64,000 bases of DNA from Quillaja saponaria (GCA_029379385.1 CM055613.1:10682001-10746000), one strand, 5' to 3'; shown: positions 11,149 through 23,100, numbered from the stretch's first letter. The notes: generated by a model not told the origin, from the sequence alone. Program-made: numbers and translations.

Positions 11149-12680
11149 CGAGCAGTCTCAACTTACACTATGAATTGTTTCAAGCTGCTTGTGAGGTTAT
11201 GTGATGAACTGAATTCCATGATGAGTCGATTTTGGAGGGGACAAAATAAAAATGAAAGGAAAATCCATTGGCTTAGTTGGGAACGACTCTGTTGGCCTAA
11301 GAAAGTTTGAGAATTGGGTTTTTGAGACTTAAAAACTTTTAATCTAGCAATGCTTGCTAAACAGGGTTGGCATATCATCCAAAGTCTCGGTTCATTGTGT
11401 AGTCAAGTCCTTAATGTGAGATGTTTTAATCATTGTCACTTTCTTGATGCAAAGTTGGGAAGTAATCCATCTTATACTTAGAGGAGTGCATTGGCAGGAA
11501 GGAAGGTGTTAGAAAATGGCCTTATTTGGCGGATTGGCAATGAGGATTCGATTCGAATTTTGAAGGATAGATGGATACCTTTGGAATTTCAAGGTAGTCT
11601 CCCCAGTTTCAATTTTACCAGAAGATGCAACTGTCAGAATGTTGATTGGCCAAGAGACAAGTGCTTGGAATCGTGATTTAATTGAAGGTATCTTTCTTCT
11701 ACATGAAGCATAAATCATATGCCAGATTCCCCTAAGCCTCCACGGCGGCCATGATAGATTGACATGGTTCTAATGACAGGAGGGGCTTCTTTTCGGTGAG
11801 AAGTGCTTACCACGCCCAAATGTCTTACAACGCTTAATGTGGGAACACTGTCACATGATGCTCTTTGTCTGGTCATGGCAGTACATGTAGTGAAGAGTGT
11901 GCTTTTTGGAAAAAGATCTGGAAATTGTCAACTCCATACAAAATGAAGTTGTTGATGTGCGGACAACTCATGATATTCTACCTACAAAGACAAACTTGAT
12001 TAGAGTTGCATATTGATCCCACTTGTGAGGTATAAATGGTTGTAATGAAAGTTCTATTCATGCATTGCGTGATTGTGCATTCTCCCAGGCTGTATGGAGG
12101 TTAACTTTTCTAAACAACATGGTGGTGCAAAACTCTGCATCATTAGCTTTTAAACAATGGGGCATATGGACTAACACGAATGATATTTGTCACGAAAATG
12201 GATGAAAAACACCAATGCTACTTGTGCAAACTGCTACTCATTGGATGCATGATTACCACTCTGCTTCTACAAAGTAAAGGTAGATGCAGCTTTGTTTGAG
12301 GGAAATGGAAGTAGCGGGCTTGGAGTGGTGGTGTGCAACATGGTTGTTCATCGCATGGTTGTCGAAGAAGGTTGATGTTGTTATTGAACCAGAGGTAGCT
12401 GAGGCATTTTCTACTAGGGACGGTCTAGTTTTTGCAGCTGAGATGGGATTTCACAAGGTGGTAGTAGATAGTGATTGTCAGAATGTTATTCGCCTTCTAA
12501 ACGATTCAGCCGTAACTGTTCTATCAACCATTTGCCTTCAGTTTTGAAGACATGAGGCATTTGAGCTATGGTTTTCATTTGTGCAAGTTTCAATTCGTCC
12601 CACGGAAGGCAAACAAGGTTGCCCGTGTGCTTACTCGACGATCACATTTTCTGCAAGCGGACCAAGTTTGGATTAAGGAT

Positions 12681-13175
12681 TATGGGTGCAATGAACCGAG
12701 CTAACTTATGAGCTACTCATTAAGAGTTACTCGTTAAGAGTTCTGATCGAGCTCGGCTTGTTTAGAAAACGAACCGATCTTGAGTTTTATTTTGAGTTCC
12801 TTTAGTAAAATTAGTCAAGCTCAATCTTTTTAAAGCTCAGCTTGTAAGCTCGTGAGCTGACTCGTTTAATATTATTTAATACATATAAATTTTTAATAAA
12901 TATATTATAAATTCTAACATAAGTTGTAATATGATTTGGTAGTAAATTACTCAAATAGATTTCAAGTAGGTCTTGAGTTCAATTTTTCTTGACTATTAAA
13001 CTTCTTTATAATTTTCAAAAGCTCTTAATGAGTAGAATTTGAGCTTCAGGTTAGACTCGTTAAATCTTAACAAATTTAGGTTCGCGAGCTCTTAAAGAGC
13101 ACGAGCCTAGCTTGAACTTGTCCAAAACTTGATAAGCTAGCCAAGCCGATCAAGCTAGGCTTGTTGCCACCCCTA
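12681..13175 (+). mobile_element. hAT-type MITE, copy 1, inside the LINE
   Basis: This 495-bp element begins TATGGGTGCAA and ends TTGCCACCCCTA, which fits the TAGGGGTGGCAA ends common in plant hAT elements. The 8-bp flanks TTAAGGAT (12673-12680) and TTGAGGAT (13176-13183) match at 7 of 8 positions, as expected for a hAT target-site duplication. Removing the element rejoins the LINE RNase H tail. The interior is rich in GAGCTC/GAGCTTG-like motifs and has no coding frame, so it needs a transposase from elsewhere. Confidence 0.85.
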
Positions 13176-13296
13176 TTGAGGATGTACCTCATTTTGTTAC
13201 ACTCGGTTATTAGCTGACGCACTCTTTTATTGTTTAATGAGTTCTACTATTTCGATTTTAATGAAATTGTTTTCATAATTATCAATAAAAAAAACT

Positions 13297-14465
13297 TAGT
13301 GACTTGCGACAATTGTTCTTGAGGCATTAGTTACTAGTTTCAGTGAAATGCTTGGTGCGTAAGACAATATTGTTTACACCACTAGAAGCATAAACTATGA
13401 TAAATATTGGAGAATTAAGGAAAGCATTCATAAAAAAAAATTAAGACGTCAGACAATAAATCCATTAATGCAAAAAAATTTCACATCGTATTTATTAATT
13501 AATAGAGAAATACATTACTAAATTGTGACAGAGTGGCTTTTCTTCATTTATTTTGAAATTAAACATCAACAGAATATAAGTCTTCCATTAAATCTCGATA
13601 AATTGCCAAGCACATACTCTAATAATCCACCTCTCTCTAGCAATATACCGTGATCACCATCACTAATATTTCTCCATGTCACAAATTAGAAAGAAAATTT
13701 AGAATAAAGCATGCTAAATATTTTGTTCACAATTTTATGATGAATTATTGAAAGAATTTTTGTTGCAAGTTATAGAGATATATTTTTTAAAACTATTGTA
13801 TGTGAATGAATAACGATGAATATATTGGTCAGTAACCAAAGACCATAATATAGAGTTGTCTCATAATGACAACTTAACGGTGTTAATTTTTCTTGTAATT
13901 GTAGTGGTGTAAGTACGTAATTATACAATTTTACAAAACTTTCTCTTTCGTTATTTTCACTTATGAAGTGCTTCTTGCACACTTCTTTACTGATAACATT
14001 TTATCAAAATTAAAGATAGTTGTTATTTTAAAATTGTAATTAAGTTTAGACTAAAATATATTTACTCAAGAGGACTAGAGAGGTTTTCATGCATTCAAAG
14101 GTTCTCAAAACTAAAGGTGCCAAATTGGATCAACTTGTAAAATCTCTTGGCGTTAATATTGAATCCCGCCTTCACCTGGGATTGGAGTTTTATGAGATGA
14201 GAGATATACGGTATACATACCGCCATTGGCTAGTCCATAGGCTCAATGGACCTCATTTCAACCAAAAAATAAAATGTTCTCAAACTAGAAATGCTCAATT
14301 TCGGTATCTCCAATTTTGCACAATTGTAGAGAAAAAATTACGCAAGTAATTTTCTCCTCGTTGTCATTTTCCTTGCTTTTACCTTCTCTTCATAAAAAAT
14401 GTACATATATTTTATGAAATTCACAAGCCTTTTTCATTCCTCCCAAAATCTACTCACACAAACAT
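13297..14465. other. Spacer without recognised genes
   Basis: AT-rich DNA. An 86-codon open frame (14089-14349, +) has no domain or family resemblance I can see and lacks gene context. Confidence 0.45.
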
Positions 14466-14545
14466 ACTACAACAAATTTTCCATTTAGCAACAACCATAA
14501 TCGTTGCCATAAGTAGGAGATGGTCGTTGCTAAAAGAACGCGAAG
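14466..14545. mobile_element. Fragment of a CACTA (En/Spm) element end
   Basis: The sequence TACTACAACAAATTTTCC is followed by TTTAGCAACAACC and by GGTCGTTGCTAAAAG. This resembles the CACTACAA terminus and inverted subterminal GTCG(T/C)CGCTAAAAG motifs of plant CACTA transposons. Only one end is visible and the first base has changed to T. Confidence 0.5.
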
Positions 14546-14880
14546 CTTTTATTTCAGTCTACACTTTAATTATGATGACAATTAACATATAACCAATTAG
14601 TCATATAGGAGAGAGAAAGAATTAGGGAGATCCAAAGCACCCACATGCAACTCACTTTTAACCATATAATTTATACATGTCTTTATGATAAAGAGTGAAA
14701 AAAAAGCATTGCTTTAATTGTATATTAAGCTTACGCAAAATTAAAAGCATGCATGCAAACCATCTTCAAAGTAAAACCAAGATAAAAAGTCTCTGCTCAC
14801 TTTAGCTTTTCCAACGTTGTCTTCCACTCATAGTAGATTGGGTTAAGGAAGCTCAAATAGTTATTCATTTGCTTCATCCC

Positions 14881-14903
14881 CTTATATATATATATATATA
14901 TAC
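14881..14903 (+). promoter_or_regulatory. TATA-rich core promoter
   Basis: A (TA)n run begins CTTATATATATA about 50-70 bases upstream of the ATG at 14954. It fits a TATA box with a short leader and doubles as a length-variable microsatellite. Confidence 0.5.
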
Positions 14904-14953
14904 ACTTCACTCTAATGAAGTTGTACTAATATCATATTACTAGAGCTCATGCC

Positions 14954-15343
14954 ATGGCAACAACATCACCATCAATATTACAGCCCGAGCAGCAAGAACC
15001 ATCAACTGGGGAGACTCTAACGAATTATCCACAAGCTGTACCAACCACTAGTGGTGTTTCTGGGACATCTGGATCAATTGGTCCATTTTTTGCTGTGATC
15101 TCCGTCCTAACAGTTCTCGCAATTCTTTCGTGTTATCTGGGCCGGATTTGCAGTCGCAAGGCAGTGACTCCGTTGGATAGTATCAAGGATAGAGGCTGTT
15201 TAGGGTGGGTGAAGCGGATCCGGTGCCGACCACCGTGTGTGGGTGGAGATGTGGAAGTTGGGCCAAGTGTGATGGCTTTAGGAGAAGCAAAAAGTGATGC
15301 TAGGGTTAAAGATGGTGAAGCTCATCAACAACAACCGGCATAA
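14954..15343 (+). CDS. Small single-pass membrane protein, uncharacterised
   Basis: This is an intron-less gene of 129 residues. A Ser/Thr/Pro/Gln-rich N-terminus (1-40) is followed by one clear membrane span (about residues 43-63, FFAVISVLTVLAILSCYLG) and a basic cytoplasmic-type stretch with several Cys residues (RICSRKAV, CLGWVKRIRCRPPC). The last 30 residues are polar. A TATA box lies just upstream and the start context is GCCATGGC. I recall similar short proteins in other dicots with no assigned function. The basic flank suggests the C-terminus faces the cytoplasm. It could act at the plasma membrane or endoplasmic reticulum; nothing in the sequence decides that. Confidence 0.8.
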   Translation: MATTSPSILQPEQQEPSTGETLTNYPQAVPTTSGVSGTSGSIGPFFAVISVLTVLAILSCYLGRICSRKAVTPLDSIKDRGCLGWVKRIRCRPPCVGGDVEVGPSVMALGEAKSDARVKDGEAHQQQPA

Positions 15344-16494
15344 TTTTGATGTTCTATGTAATTTGTGGAAACATTAACATATGGCTTTGTATGGGAGACT
15401 TGACATTGGAAATTTGGTTGCAAAAGAATGAAAAGTTAAATAAGAATGATTTGGGTTTGGTTTTCTGTTTTTTATCAATTAAAGTATTTCCATACATAGG
15501 TACTATTTATTTGAGTCTGATCTTAATAATCTAGGGATTAATAAGTTTATTTTGCAATTTTGCTTAGCCATGATGTTGTTAATTTGATTCGTGATTGGTC
15601 AAATATCTAATCTAATAAATTCAACCTTTTGTTTCTATCTAGAATATGATTTGTGCACCATATTTAATTTGAATTAGAATTAAAATTGATTCATGAATAA
15701 ATATTTATGTATAAGAAATTAATTTAAAAAAAGTTTGTATAATGAGTGCCTAGTGCACTTGTTATAATATTATATATAAATAATTTATAATATTTATTAT
15801 GATAATTAGTTAAATGTGAGAAATTAATTTTTTCAATTTAAAGTGGTCAAAAGTACAAAACACAAGGGATTAAGTGGTATTTTCACAAATTAATAATGTA
15901 AAGCTAACTCAAATTACAAAGAGTTGAAATTCTCTTTACTTTCAGTCAAAAATATATATATATACCACCAATGAATATTATCAGAACACATTAAATTGAT
16001 ATAAAAAAAATCTTTAAAATAATATGGATAGAATATTAATTTAATTACAAATTAATGAAATGTAGCTTTTCAATTTTAAATATTTGTGTAGGACTTCTTT
16101 TGACTCGTTGAAATGTTTGGAAACATGAATGCCACCCAAACTGAGCTGGATGGCCAGAAAGCCGAGGGGGAGGAAGCAGCACGTGGCTGTAAGGCATGAG
16201 TAGTGACATATGCTAATGTCACTGTATTAGCAGCTATGTCTACCTACCACTCAATTAGTCTGTCCTCTATTTATTGATTATCTGAATTTGAAAGTAAAGT
16301 ACACACAAATCCTTTATGAAACATATATATATATATATAATATATATATGAAATAAAAGTGACATTTGACGAAATTTGTTAAAGTTAACTATGATTCTAA
16401 AACTTTTGATTTCTTCCCCAATTCAACATGCATTTTTGCTCCCTCCTAATTTTTAGTTTTCACCTAATCCCCATTTCTGTAACTTCCTACTAGT
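15344..16494. other. Spacer with AT microsatellite
   Basis: AT-rich 3' flank of the small membrane-protein gene. It has an (AT)n run at about 16322-16350 and a GC-richer patch at about 16120-16200 of unknown origin. No gene is seen. Confidence 0.45.
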
Positions 16495-16968
16495 TTAAAT
16501 TTCAAATAATGCTTGGCCAATAGGAAATTGAGCTCCAATTCCAAGTTCATAAACAACTGAAGCTCCAAAGACATCAACATGATTTGTGTCATCAATTGCA
16601 ATCAAAAGTTTTTGACTATCTGTTGAGAATGATAGGTCTAGTTGTAATTGTGGTTGTGAAACCTGAGATAAAAGGTTGTGTGTATAAGTGTCAATATAAG
16701 AATATCTCTCAATTGGGATGAACGCTTATTGAACGAGGTTTGTTTCATAATTACTAAGCAGCTCGGGCTTTACAAGATCTGGTAATTCATCGTTTTGATA
16801 ATCTCATAATTGTCAATGTAGGAAGAAGAATATGATTGAACCTTTGATGAGGATTCCCCTCTGAAATATCAAAACCCTAATTCCCATTTTTAGGAGCTAC
16901 ATCAAGATATATAGCTCCTCTATTCAGTATTTCACATAATAAAAGAGAGAAAAATCCAGGTTGCATTG
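16495..16968 (-). pseudogene. Broken gene fragment of unknown family
   Basis: On the minus strand a protein-like C-terminus is readable but broken. One piece reads DELPDLVKPELLSNYETNLV, then an in-frame TAA, then AFIPIERYSYIDTYTH; the tail includes LQLDLSFSTDSQKLLIAIDD and GIGAQFPIGQALFEI before a stop (16495-16497). Upstream, another frame gives SSSKVQSYSSSYIDNYE, joined by a one-base shift, and further up MQPGFFSLLLCEILN leads to an in-frame TAG. The composition is plainly protein-like and unlike the AT-rich noise around it, with at least three lesions. I do not recognise the family. It is either a gene relic or a transposon-captured fragment. Confidence 0.65.
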
Positions 16969-17865
16969 GAGAAGAAATGAGAAATTTTAGAATCATGGTT
17001 AAATTTAATAGATTCTATTTAATGACAGTTTCATCCGAAGCACAGAGATGTGGTTTTGGACAAAATAAAACATATATATGTATTTGGAAATAAACTAAAC
17101 CACAAAAGGTTTATGAGTACTTTACTTTTAAAAAAAAAACTTTGATAAATAAAATTTCATAACAACTTATATATCCACTAATTTTTTTATTTTTTATTTT
17201 GCCTTAGAATTAGTCTTTTAATAGTAAAACTAATTATTATATTAATCTCTCAATATAAATAATGGAATCTTGTTTTACTCTAATATCTTAAGAAATTACC
17301 ACTCGTTTATAAAAGATAAATATGTAATCGTTAGTACATTTTTAATTATTATTTACACATTATTTATTAATTCTATCAATAAAAATAACATACTTAATTA
17401 GTCTATTCAAATTTTAATCATTCAAAAAAGTTGTCTTTCTTAACTAGAGTTCCATGGTTGTCCCATAGTTAAAAAGTATTAGTTGTACTTGTATGTATAA
17501 AATCAAATAGAAAAATACTTATATAGCAAGCACTATGTGAATAACCATGACTTTCACATTCAAAAACACATAAGAGTAGTCAAATCTTTGCTTTTCATTG
17601 CATGCACATATGTGACAAAATTAAAACCATCAACATCCTAAAATTTATTCCATTTCTTTTTCCACCCACAAAATAAATTACTTAGCCTCACACCATTAAC
17701 AACCCAAAATAGCACACCACCTTACACCTCCTTCTCTTCTCTCTTTCCACAATTTCTGCATACCACATTTCTTTCATTGTAACTTTTGCAATCTCAATTT
17801 TCTTTTTCCTTTTGGTTCAAATTTTTGGGCACGTTGTGCAATTTTTTGAATTTTGTTGTTACAAA
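16969..17865. promoter_or_regulatory. Spacer and promoter/leader of the CML gene
   Basis: AT-rich up to about 17640, then a CT-rich stretch (17720-17815, CTTCTCTTCTCTCTTTCC) typical of a plant 5' leader. No gene is seen. Confidence 0.45.
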
Positions 17866-18348
17866 ATGGCAACACTTCAAGTTGATCATCTTGGTCAATT
17901 AAGGGACATATTTGCACTTTTTGACATGGATTACGATGGCAGCCTAACCATTCTAGAGCTCGCCGCCCTTCTCCGGTCCCTCGGAATCAAACCTTCCGGT
18001 GATCAAATCCATGTCCTATTAGCCAATATGGACTCAAATGGAAATGGGTCGGTTGAATTTGATGAATTGGCTAATGCAATATTGCCTGACATGAATGAAG
18101 AAATTTTGGTGAATCAAGAACAACTCCTAGAGGTCTTCCGGTCATTTGATCGTGACGGAAATGGGTATATATCCGCGGCGGAATTAGCCGGGTCAATGGC
18201 TAAAATGGGTCAGCCATTAACATATAGGGAGCTTACAGAAATGATTAAAGAGGTTGACACAGATGGAGATGGTGTTATTAGCTTTCATGAGTTTTTATCT
18301 GTAATGGTTAAGTCAGCTTCTGATTTTCTTGGCCTTGCTTGTTCCTAA
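17866..18348 (+). CDS. CML16: Calmodulin-like calcium sensor, CML15/CML16 type
   Basis: This is an intron-less protein of 160 residues with four complete EF-hands. It should bind calcium in the cytosol or nucleus and relay it to partner proteins. The loops are DMDYDGSLTILE (20-31), DSNGNGSVEFDE (56-67), DRDGNGYISAAE (95-106) and DTDGDGVISFHE (131-142). All have acidic residues at positions 1 and 12 and Gly at 6. The linker LLRSLGIKPSGDQIHVLLA and the segment GQPLTYRELTEMIKE match my memory of Arabidopsis CML15/CML16. I chose the ATG at 17866; the in-frame ATG at 17812 would add 18 hydrophobic residues not found in the family. Its neighbour is an ALA flippase, as CML16 neighbours ALA10 in Arabidopsis, which favours the CML16 name over CML15. 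Confidence 0.93.
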   Translation: MATLQVDHLGQLRDIFALFDMDYDGSLTILELAALLRSLGIKPSGDQIHVLLANMDSNGNGSVEFDELANAILPDMNEEILVNQEQLLEVFRSFDRDGNGYISAAELAGSMAKMGQPLTYRELTEMIKEVDTDGDGVISFHEFLSVMVKSASDFLGLACS

Positions 18349-18859
18349 CACAAGAGGTTGAATAATGGTAATGTCATTTTTTGGCAAATCATCAATTAAT
18401 TGTTGGTTTGCTACCCAATCACATTTTGTTAATGTTTTTTGCTAACCTTTAGTTTTCTGTTTTTTTGGTGAAGATTTTGAGTAATTCTTTTTTCTTTTAA
18501 TCTTGTCTATGTACATTTTGATGTAATGACTTGTTTTGTTTTTCTAGTACAATTTCAATGTATATCTCCCCTAATGATGAAATGTACATGACAAATTAAA
18601 ACAGACATCTTTTGTTTGAGACACCTATCCAGTATGCAGAAAACAGTGTTAATCTCTGTTTGAAAGATGGAAAACAAGTGTCTTTTCAATTGTATGGATG
18701 CATGACTCTTGGAATCAAGCTAATCCTTTCTTTTCTGTTGTAGTTTTCTTTTTTCTGTGCAAGTATCTAGAAAACCGTGTTTCCCTCTGGACTGTTGTTC
18801 TGAATAAGAGTTACAGTCAAAGTTATTTATCATGTTCTTCAGGAAAATGTTAGTTTTTA

Positions 18860-18987
18860 GGGTCTACTTGGAAGATGCTTAAGTAAGAAGAGGGGATAAG
18901 ACTAATATATCTCATCTCTCATTTGCTCCCTTACTAAAACATCCCTTTCTCCCCTCCCCTTCCCTCAAAACTCCCAAACACAGCCTC
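18860..18987. mobile_element. Small Tourist/Harbinger-like MITE
   Basis: About 128 bases have imperfect inverted ends: GGGTCTACTTGGAAG at the left and, read from the right, GAGGCTGTGTTTGGGAG. This fits the GGNCTGTTTGG ends of PIF/Harbinger-type MITEs. There is no coding content. It lies in the 3' flank of the CML gene. Confidence 0.5.
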
Positions 18988-20196
18988 AAATTGTAATTTG
19001 CATGACATAATTACAAGGGAAGCATATATTTTTTTGTTTTTTTGGTTGGAGGGACAAAGCTGGTTTTATTTCTTTTTAATGGGAAAATCAGAATTCCGTT
19101 GAACTGAAAAAACAAGTATATCCTTAACAGATAACAAGTAGGTTATGGGAGTTATGAACTGAGTTGCTTCCCATTAGGTGTATCAAAGCCCAATTGTGTC
19201 ATGTGAAACTGATGAGTTGTCTTCTCTAATGAGATGAGAACAGAAAAGGAGAAGAAAGACTTGGAGAGAGTCAACCATTTTGTTAATCAGCCCCACTCAA
19301 ATAGCTTGAAAAACCACCATGGCGATGTTATCTCATTCTGCAACTACAGACCTTATTTATGCCTAAATCCACTGCCAAATTGCCAAACTGCCAATCCCAA
19401 GCCGTCATGAGTCGCCAAAGCGTCTGCTATGTCAACAGGAACATCCTTCCTCACCAAATGTGTTATACTTGAACCATCAAGATGAAGCTTATATCAGCAT
19501 CCAGTACCTTTTTTTTTCTAACCTCTCTTTCAGAAGTATGTATTTGGTAGTCTTTCCAGCTCATCAACTCCATTTATATGATAATTAAACTACGTATAAA
19601 AAAAGAGCATACTTAAAAGGAGGAGTACCATAAGGCAGACAAGTACATGCTGAGCACCTAGACTGAAGCCAAGCTGGCGACATTCAAGAGTTTTAACAAA
19701 CAGAAGTTAGTCAATTACAGAAACAAGGGCAAGGGCTTGTGAAACCTTGTAATTGAAACGAGACATAAAAAGTGGCCTGTCAAACTCAGACTGTAGGATG
19801 TATGAACAATTTCAGTATTAAAATTGCTAGTCGACCTACTTCAAATACGGGGGCAACACCACCATATTCTTACAATTTTACAAATCAAAGCAAATTCCAA
19901 GATGAACAATTATTTTTTGTACTATAACAAATGACACCATTATACATTGTTGACCATAAACTTTTATATGGTCATGAAGTAGCCAAGTTTATGCCTGTCA
20001 GCTTGTGTGTAGCTTACAGAAATCAAAATCTCCTAAAAAAAAAAAATAGAGGAAATGAGTGCATCAGTTTGCTTGATGTTGGTATCTGTCGGAAATTTCT
20101 TGTCAAGCAGCAAACTGGACCCTATCCAGAAGCTGAATATGTACAAGAAGCTTTGCCCTTACAACAATTTACACCTATTCTCAGAAAAAAGAATCC
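18988..20196. other. Region between the CML and ALA 3' ends
   Basis: This is the convergent 3' flank of CML (+) and ALA (-), and its right part should be ALA 3' UTR. No coding exon is seen. Confidence 0.45.
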
Positions 20197-23100
20197 TCAT
20201 GATAAGGATAATAAATGGCCTTCAGGCTTTTCTTCAAATCCTTTCGATGATTCAAATCGTTTGGATGATTCAATTCGCTTGGATGCTTCAAAACGGGCAG
20301 TGTAGCCAACTGTTGTGGAACGTATCGATCTTTGTCGAACCATATCACAGTATTCAGGATCATCTGTTTGCCTATCTGTTCTTATCCACTCTATCATTTG
20401 ATGAAACATAGGGAAAAACCGCATCTGGATTGCAGCATAAGTGAAATATGGGAGGAGTGAGGAGATAAGCACAAAGATTGTGATGATCCAATAAGATGGT
20501 GCTGGTGCACAGGCTTCAATGAAGACTTTATAGGCAGTTGTTGATATGTAAGGATCAATGGCTCCATATGCCAAAAGGAATAAGTACCATAATATGATGC
20601 TACCCCAAATGAAGATATGTTGTATGTATGTGAAATAATTGATAGACAGTGCCATTTGGCAGTTCACTACCCATACAACACATGTGTACATGGTAGCACC
20701 AAGGATTTCCAGGCTGACAACTTCCCCACCTTTACGGAAAGCTTGATGCTCCATTGCATTGATACAGAAGAAGAAGATTAATGTAGAACTCAACAGTCCG
20801 TTAAATACCCAGCCGAGGATTCTAGTCCAGCTAAATAGGATATTCTGCACACCTTCTTGGTATAATAGTGGAAACTATAACACAAACAGAATATCATCAA
20901 TAAGGACACAATCTAATAGATTTCAATTTTCCAAAAGAAGAAAGCTGTTAAGAAATTGTCATCATTTTAAGAAGTAAACATGTTATCTGTATTTTCAATG
21001 GGAAACAAAATTATAAGTTAGATGTTCAAAAGACATTAATATGAGAGATCACCTTGAGAGACAATCGAGAGGAGACATCCTGGTCAAATACTCCTAAGGC
21101 GATGACAGGAAGCGACGTGAAGAACACATTATATAGTGACAGAAACCAATCATTGTAGGCAGCTTGACCAGAGAATGATGCATATATCTCAAAGTAGAAC
21201 AGAGTAAATCCAAAGGCAATATTCTTGTAAAAGAAGTAGCATATCTGTCAAAGAGAAGTGGGTCAACAATAGAGAAGATATTTAATTCAAATCAAGAATA
21301 TGAAGTAGAAGTAACTGAAGGAAGCAGAATGCGGAATAAGATTTTAGAGTGTTAATTATTAACCACATGAAGCAAAGTGAAAAGATATTTTGAACTTTTC
21401 TTTTCTTATCTAATGCAGTGCCAAATAAGCCAAGTTGCACATAGTATGGTGAAAAGAACATTTAAGCTTTTCTAAACATATATGTCCATTTTAAGAAGAC
21501 TGGGATTGAAGCTCATCAATGTCAGCATTGAATTTCTCAAGAATTAGATTACAACTTTGCGACGCAGTCACAGATTAGATCAACATATTCGTGATTCAGA
21601 AGATTATAATTATGATATAGTACCATTGATGTGATCCTTCTGTAACACCAATGTCCATGCACAAGAAGTAAGCGCTCTAGAAACCGGAATTGTGCAATTG
21701 CAATGTCACTGGACATAACCGCCTAAAAGTTTCAAAAAGAATTGACAAAAATGAGAATTAAAATCACTGTGAAGTGAAATCTATATAAAAGGTTCAAATG
21801 AAGCAACAAGAAAACTTGGTAACTTATTTAGCATATTTACCTGCATTCCTTCCACGCCACTAATACCAACACCAATATCAGCTTCTTGAAGCATTCCAAC
21901 ATCATTTGCCCCATCACCAATTGCTAGAGTTGTATTACCAGTTCTAACTTTTACTAGTCTCGTAACCTGCATTATTTAATGGAATGGCATTTCAGACTAA
22001 CTGGTACCTGCATTGTCACTAGTTCTAAGTTCTAACAATAGTTTGCCTTGTTGTGTCTTTGTGCAAGTATGCAGCAATCAAAACAGGTTTTTCACATGGG
22101 GAAATAGTTAACTTTTGAAATCTTTTATCATCATTCTAATAGTTTAAAGCTTGGAGTAACTAATAAACCAAGCATTTCAACAATCACTGTCCAGAGGGAT
22201 TTCAAGGAATTAAACTAATGTAACATGAAGTTTAAATGCACGAGATTTAATTTTATCTATATTAACCTACAACCAAAAGTATCACATCCGTACTTAATAG
22301 TTTTTATGGTAAGTAAAATATTCTGTGTTCAACATTATAGTTAACCACATTTTCATTCATCATTTCTCCACATTTTGAAAATAAAATATAAGAAGCACCA
22401 AAAATGTAGACTAAAAACATGGAAAAAAACTTACAAGTGCTTTCTGTTTAGGAGATGAACGACAGCATATAACAGATGCACATCCAATGGCAAGTTCAAG
22501 AAACAAGTCCTTGACATCATCTTCTAGAGCATAAGTGAGTGACTTCCCATCAATAATCAAAGCCAAGGCCTCAGAATCTTCATTTGAAATAGAAAGCAAT
22601 GTCTTTCCCTCCCTTATCTGTTGAATAACACTTGCCTTGATTGCCTACAAAATCAGCAAGATCCCGTCAAACTTGTGATATCTCATGGTATGAAATTCAA
22701 TTGACCAAGAGACAACCACAACTTCTCACAATGATAGATTTCTTTCCTATCTAGATCTGCCAAGTTTATACAAAACTGAACAAGTTTATGTAAGTAGCTC
22801 TCTGATGTGTTCAGAAGAACTCTTCTGCAGGTTCTGATGGTGATGGGAAACAATATTGCTAAACAAGTTCTAACAATCCAATCATATACATATTGTAGCG
22901 TCCAGTGCTAACTCTTACTAAATTAGCTTGAACAACAATTAATGACTCAAGAGTTAGGATTTACCACAGCAGCAGCATTTTTGTCGTCCACTTTCTCCAG
23001 CGATTTAGCTTCTGGAGTCTCTGAGCTGATTATTATTTGCTTCATCCCTTGTCTAAGCAAACTGCATGAAAATCTGTAATAGAAAAAGAAGTTAACAGAT

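Larger units (their letters stand above)
9085..13296 (+). mobile_element. Decayed L1-type LINE retrotransposon
   Basis: This is a 5'-truncated non-LTR element whose single large reading frame is broken by many stops and shifts. In order I see: the endonuclease (WRLTDFYGEAFR, then CCLGEFNEI and EEQGGAPKSAGQ at about 9100-9400); reverse transcriptase (HRSAFVSGCLISDNI and LSKAYDRVEW at 10150-10440; RGLRWHCPHSPYLFLLCDEG about 10455-10530); and the zinc-finger-like connection (TYTMNCFKL, FWRGQNKNERKIHWLSWERL, 11160-11300). RNase H (about 12285-12660) comes last and ends QVWIKDVPHFVTLGY before a stop near 13212. The catalytic F/YADD box is destroyed near 10610, where a stop and deletion follow HLLF. 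The element ends in an A-rich tail at about 13288-13296. It cannot move on its own. A possible solo LTR and a hAT MITE are nested in it. Confidence 0.93.

Noticed and set aside
9085..13296. An active reverse transcriptase gene
   Set aside because: Frames are broken throughout and the F/YADD catalytic box is lost near 10610.
14089..14349. 86-codon ORF as a possible gene
   Set aside because: No domain, no family resemblance, no promoter or splice context; likely chance.
17812..17865. Upstream in-frame ATG of the CML gene
   Set aside because: It adds a hydrophobic 18-residue leader absent from the CML15/16 family; 17866 gives the normal start.
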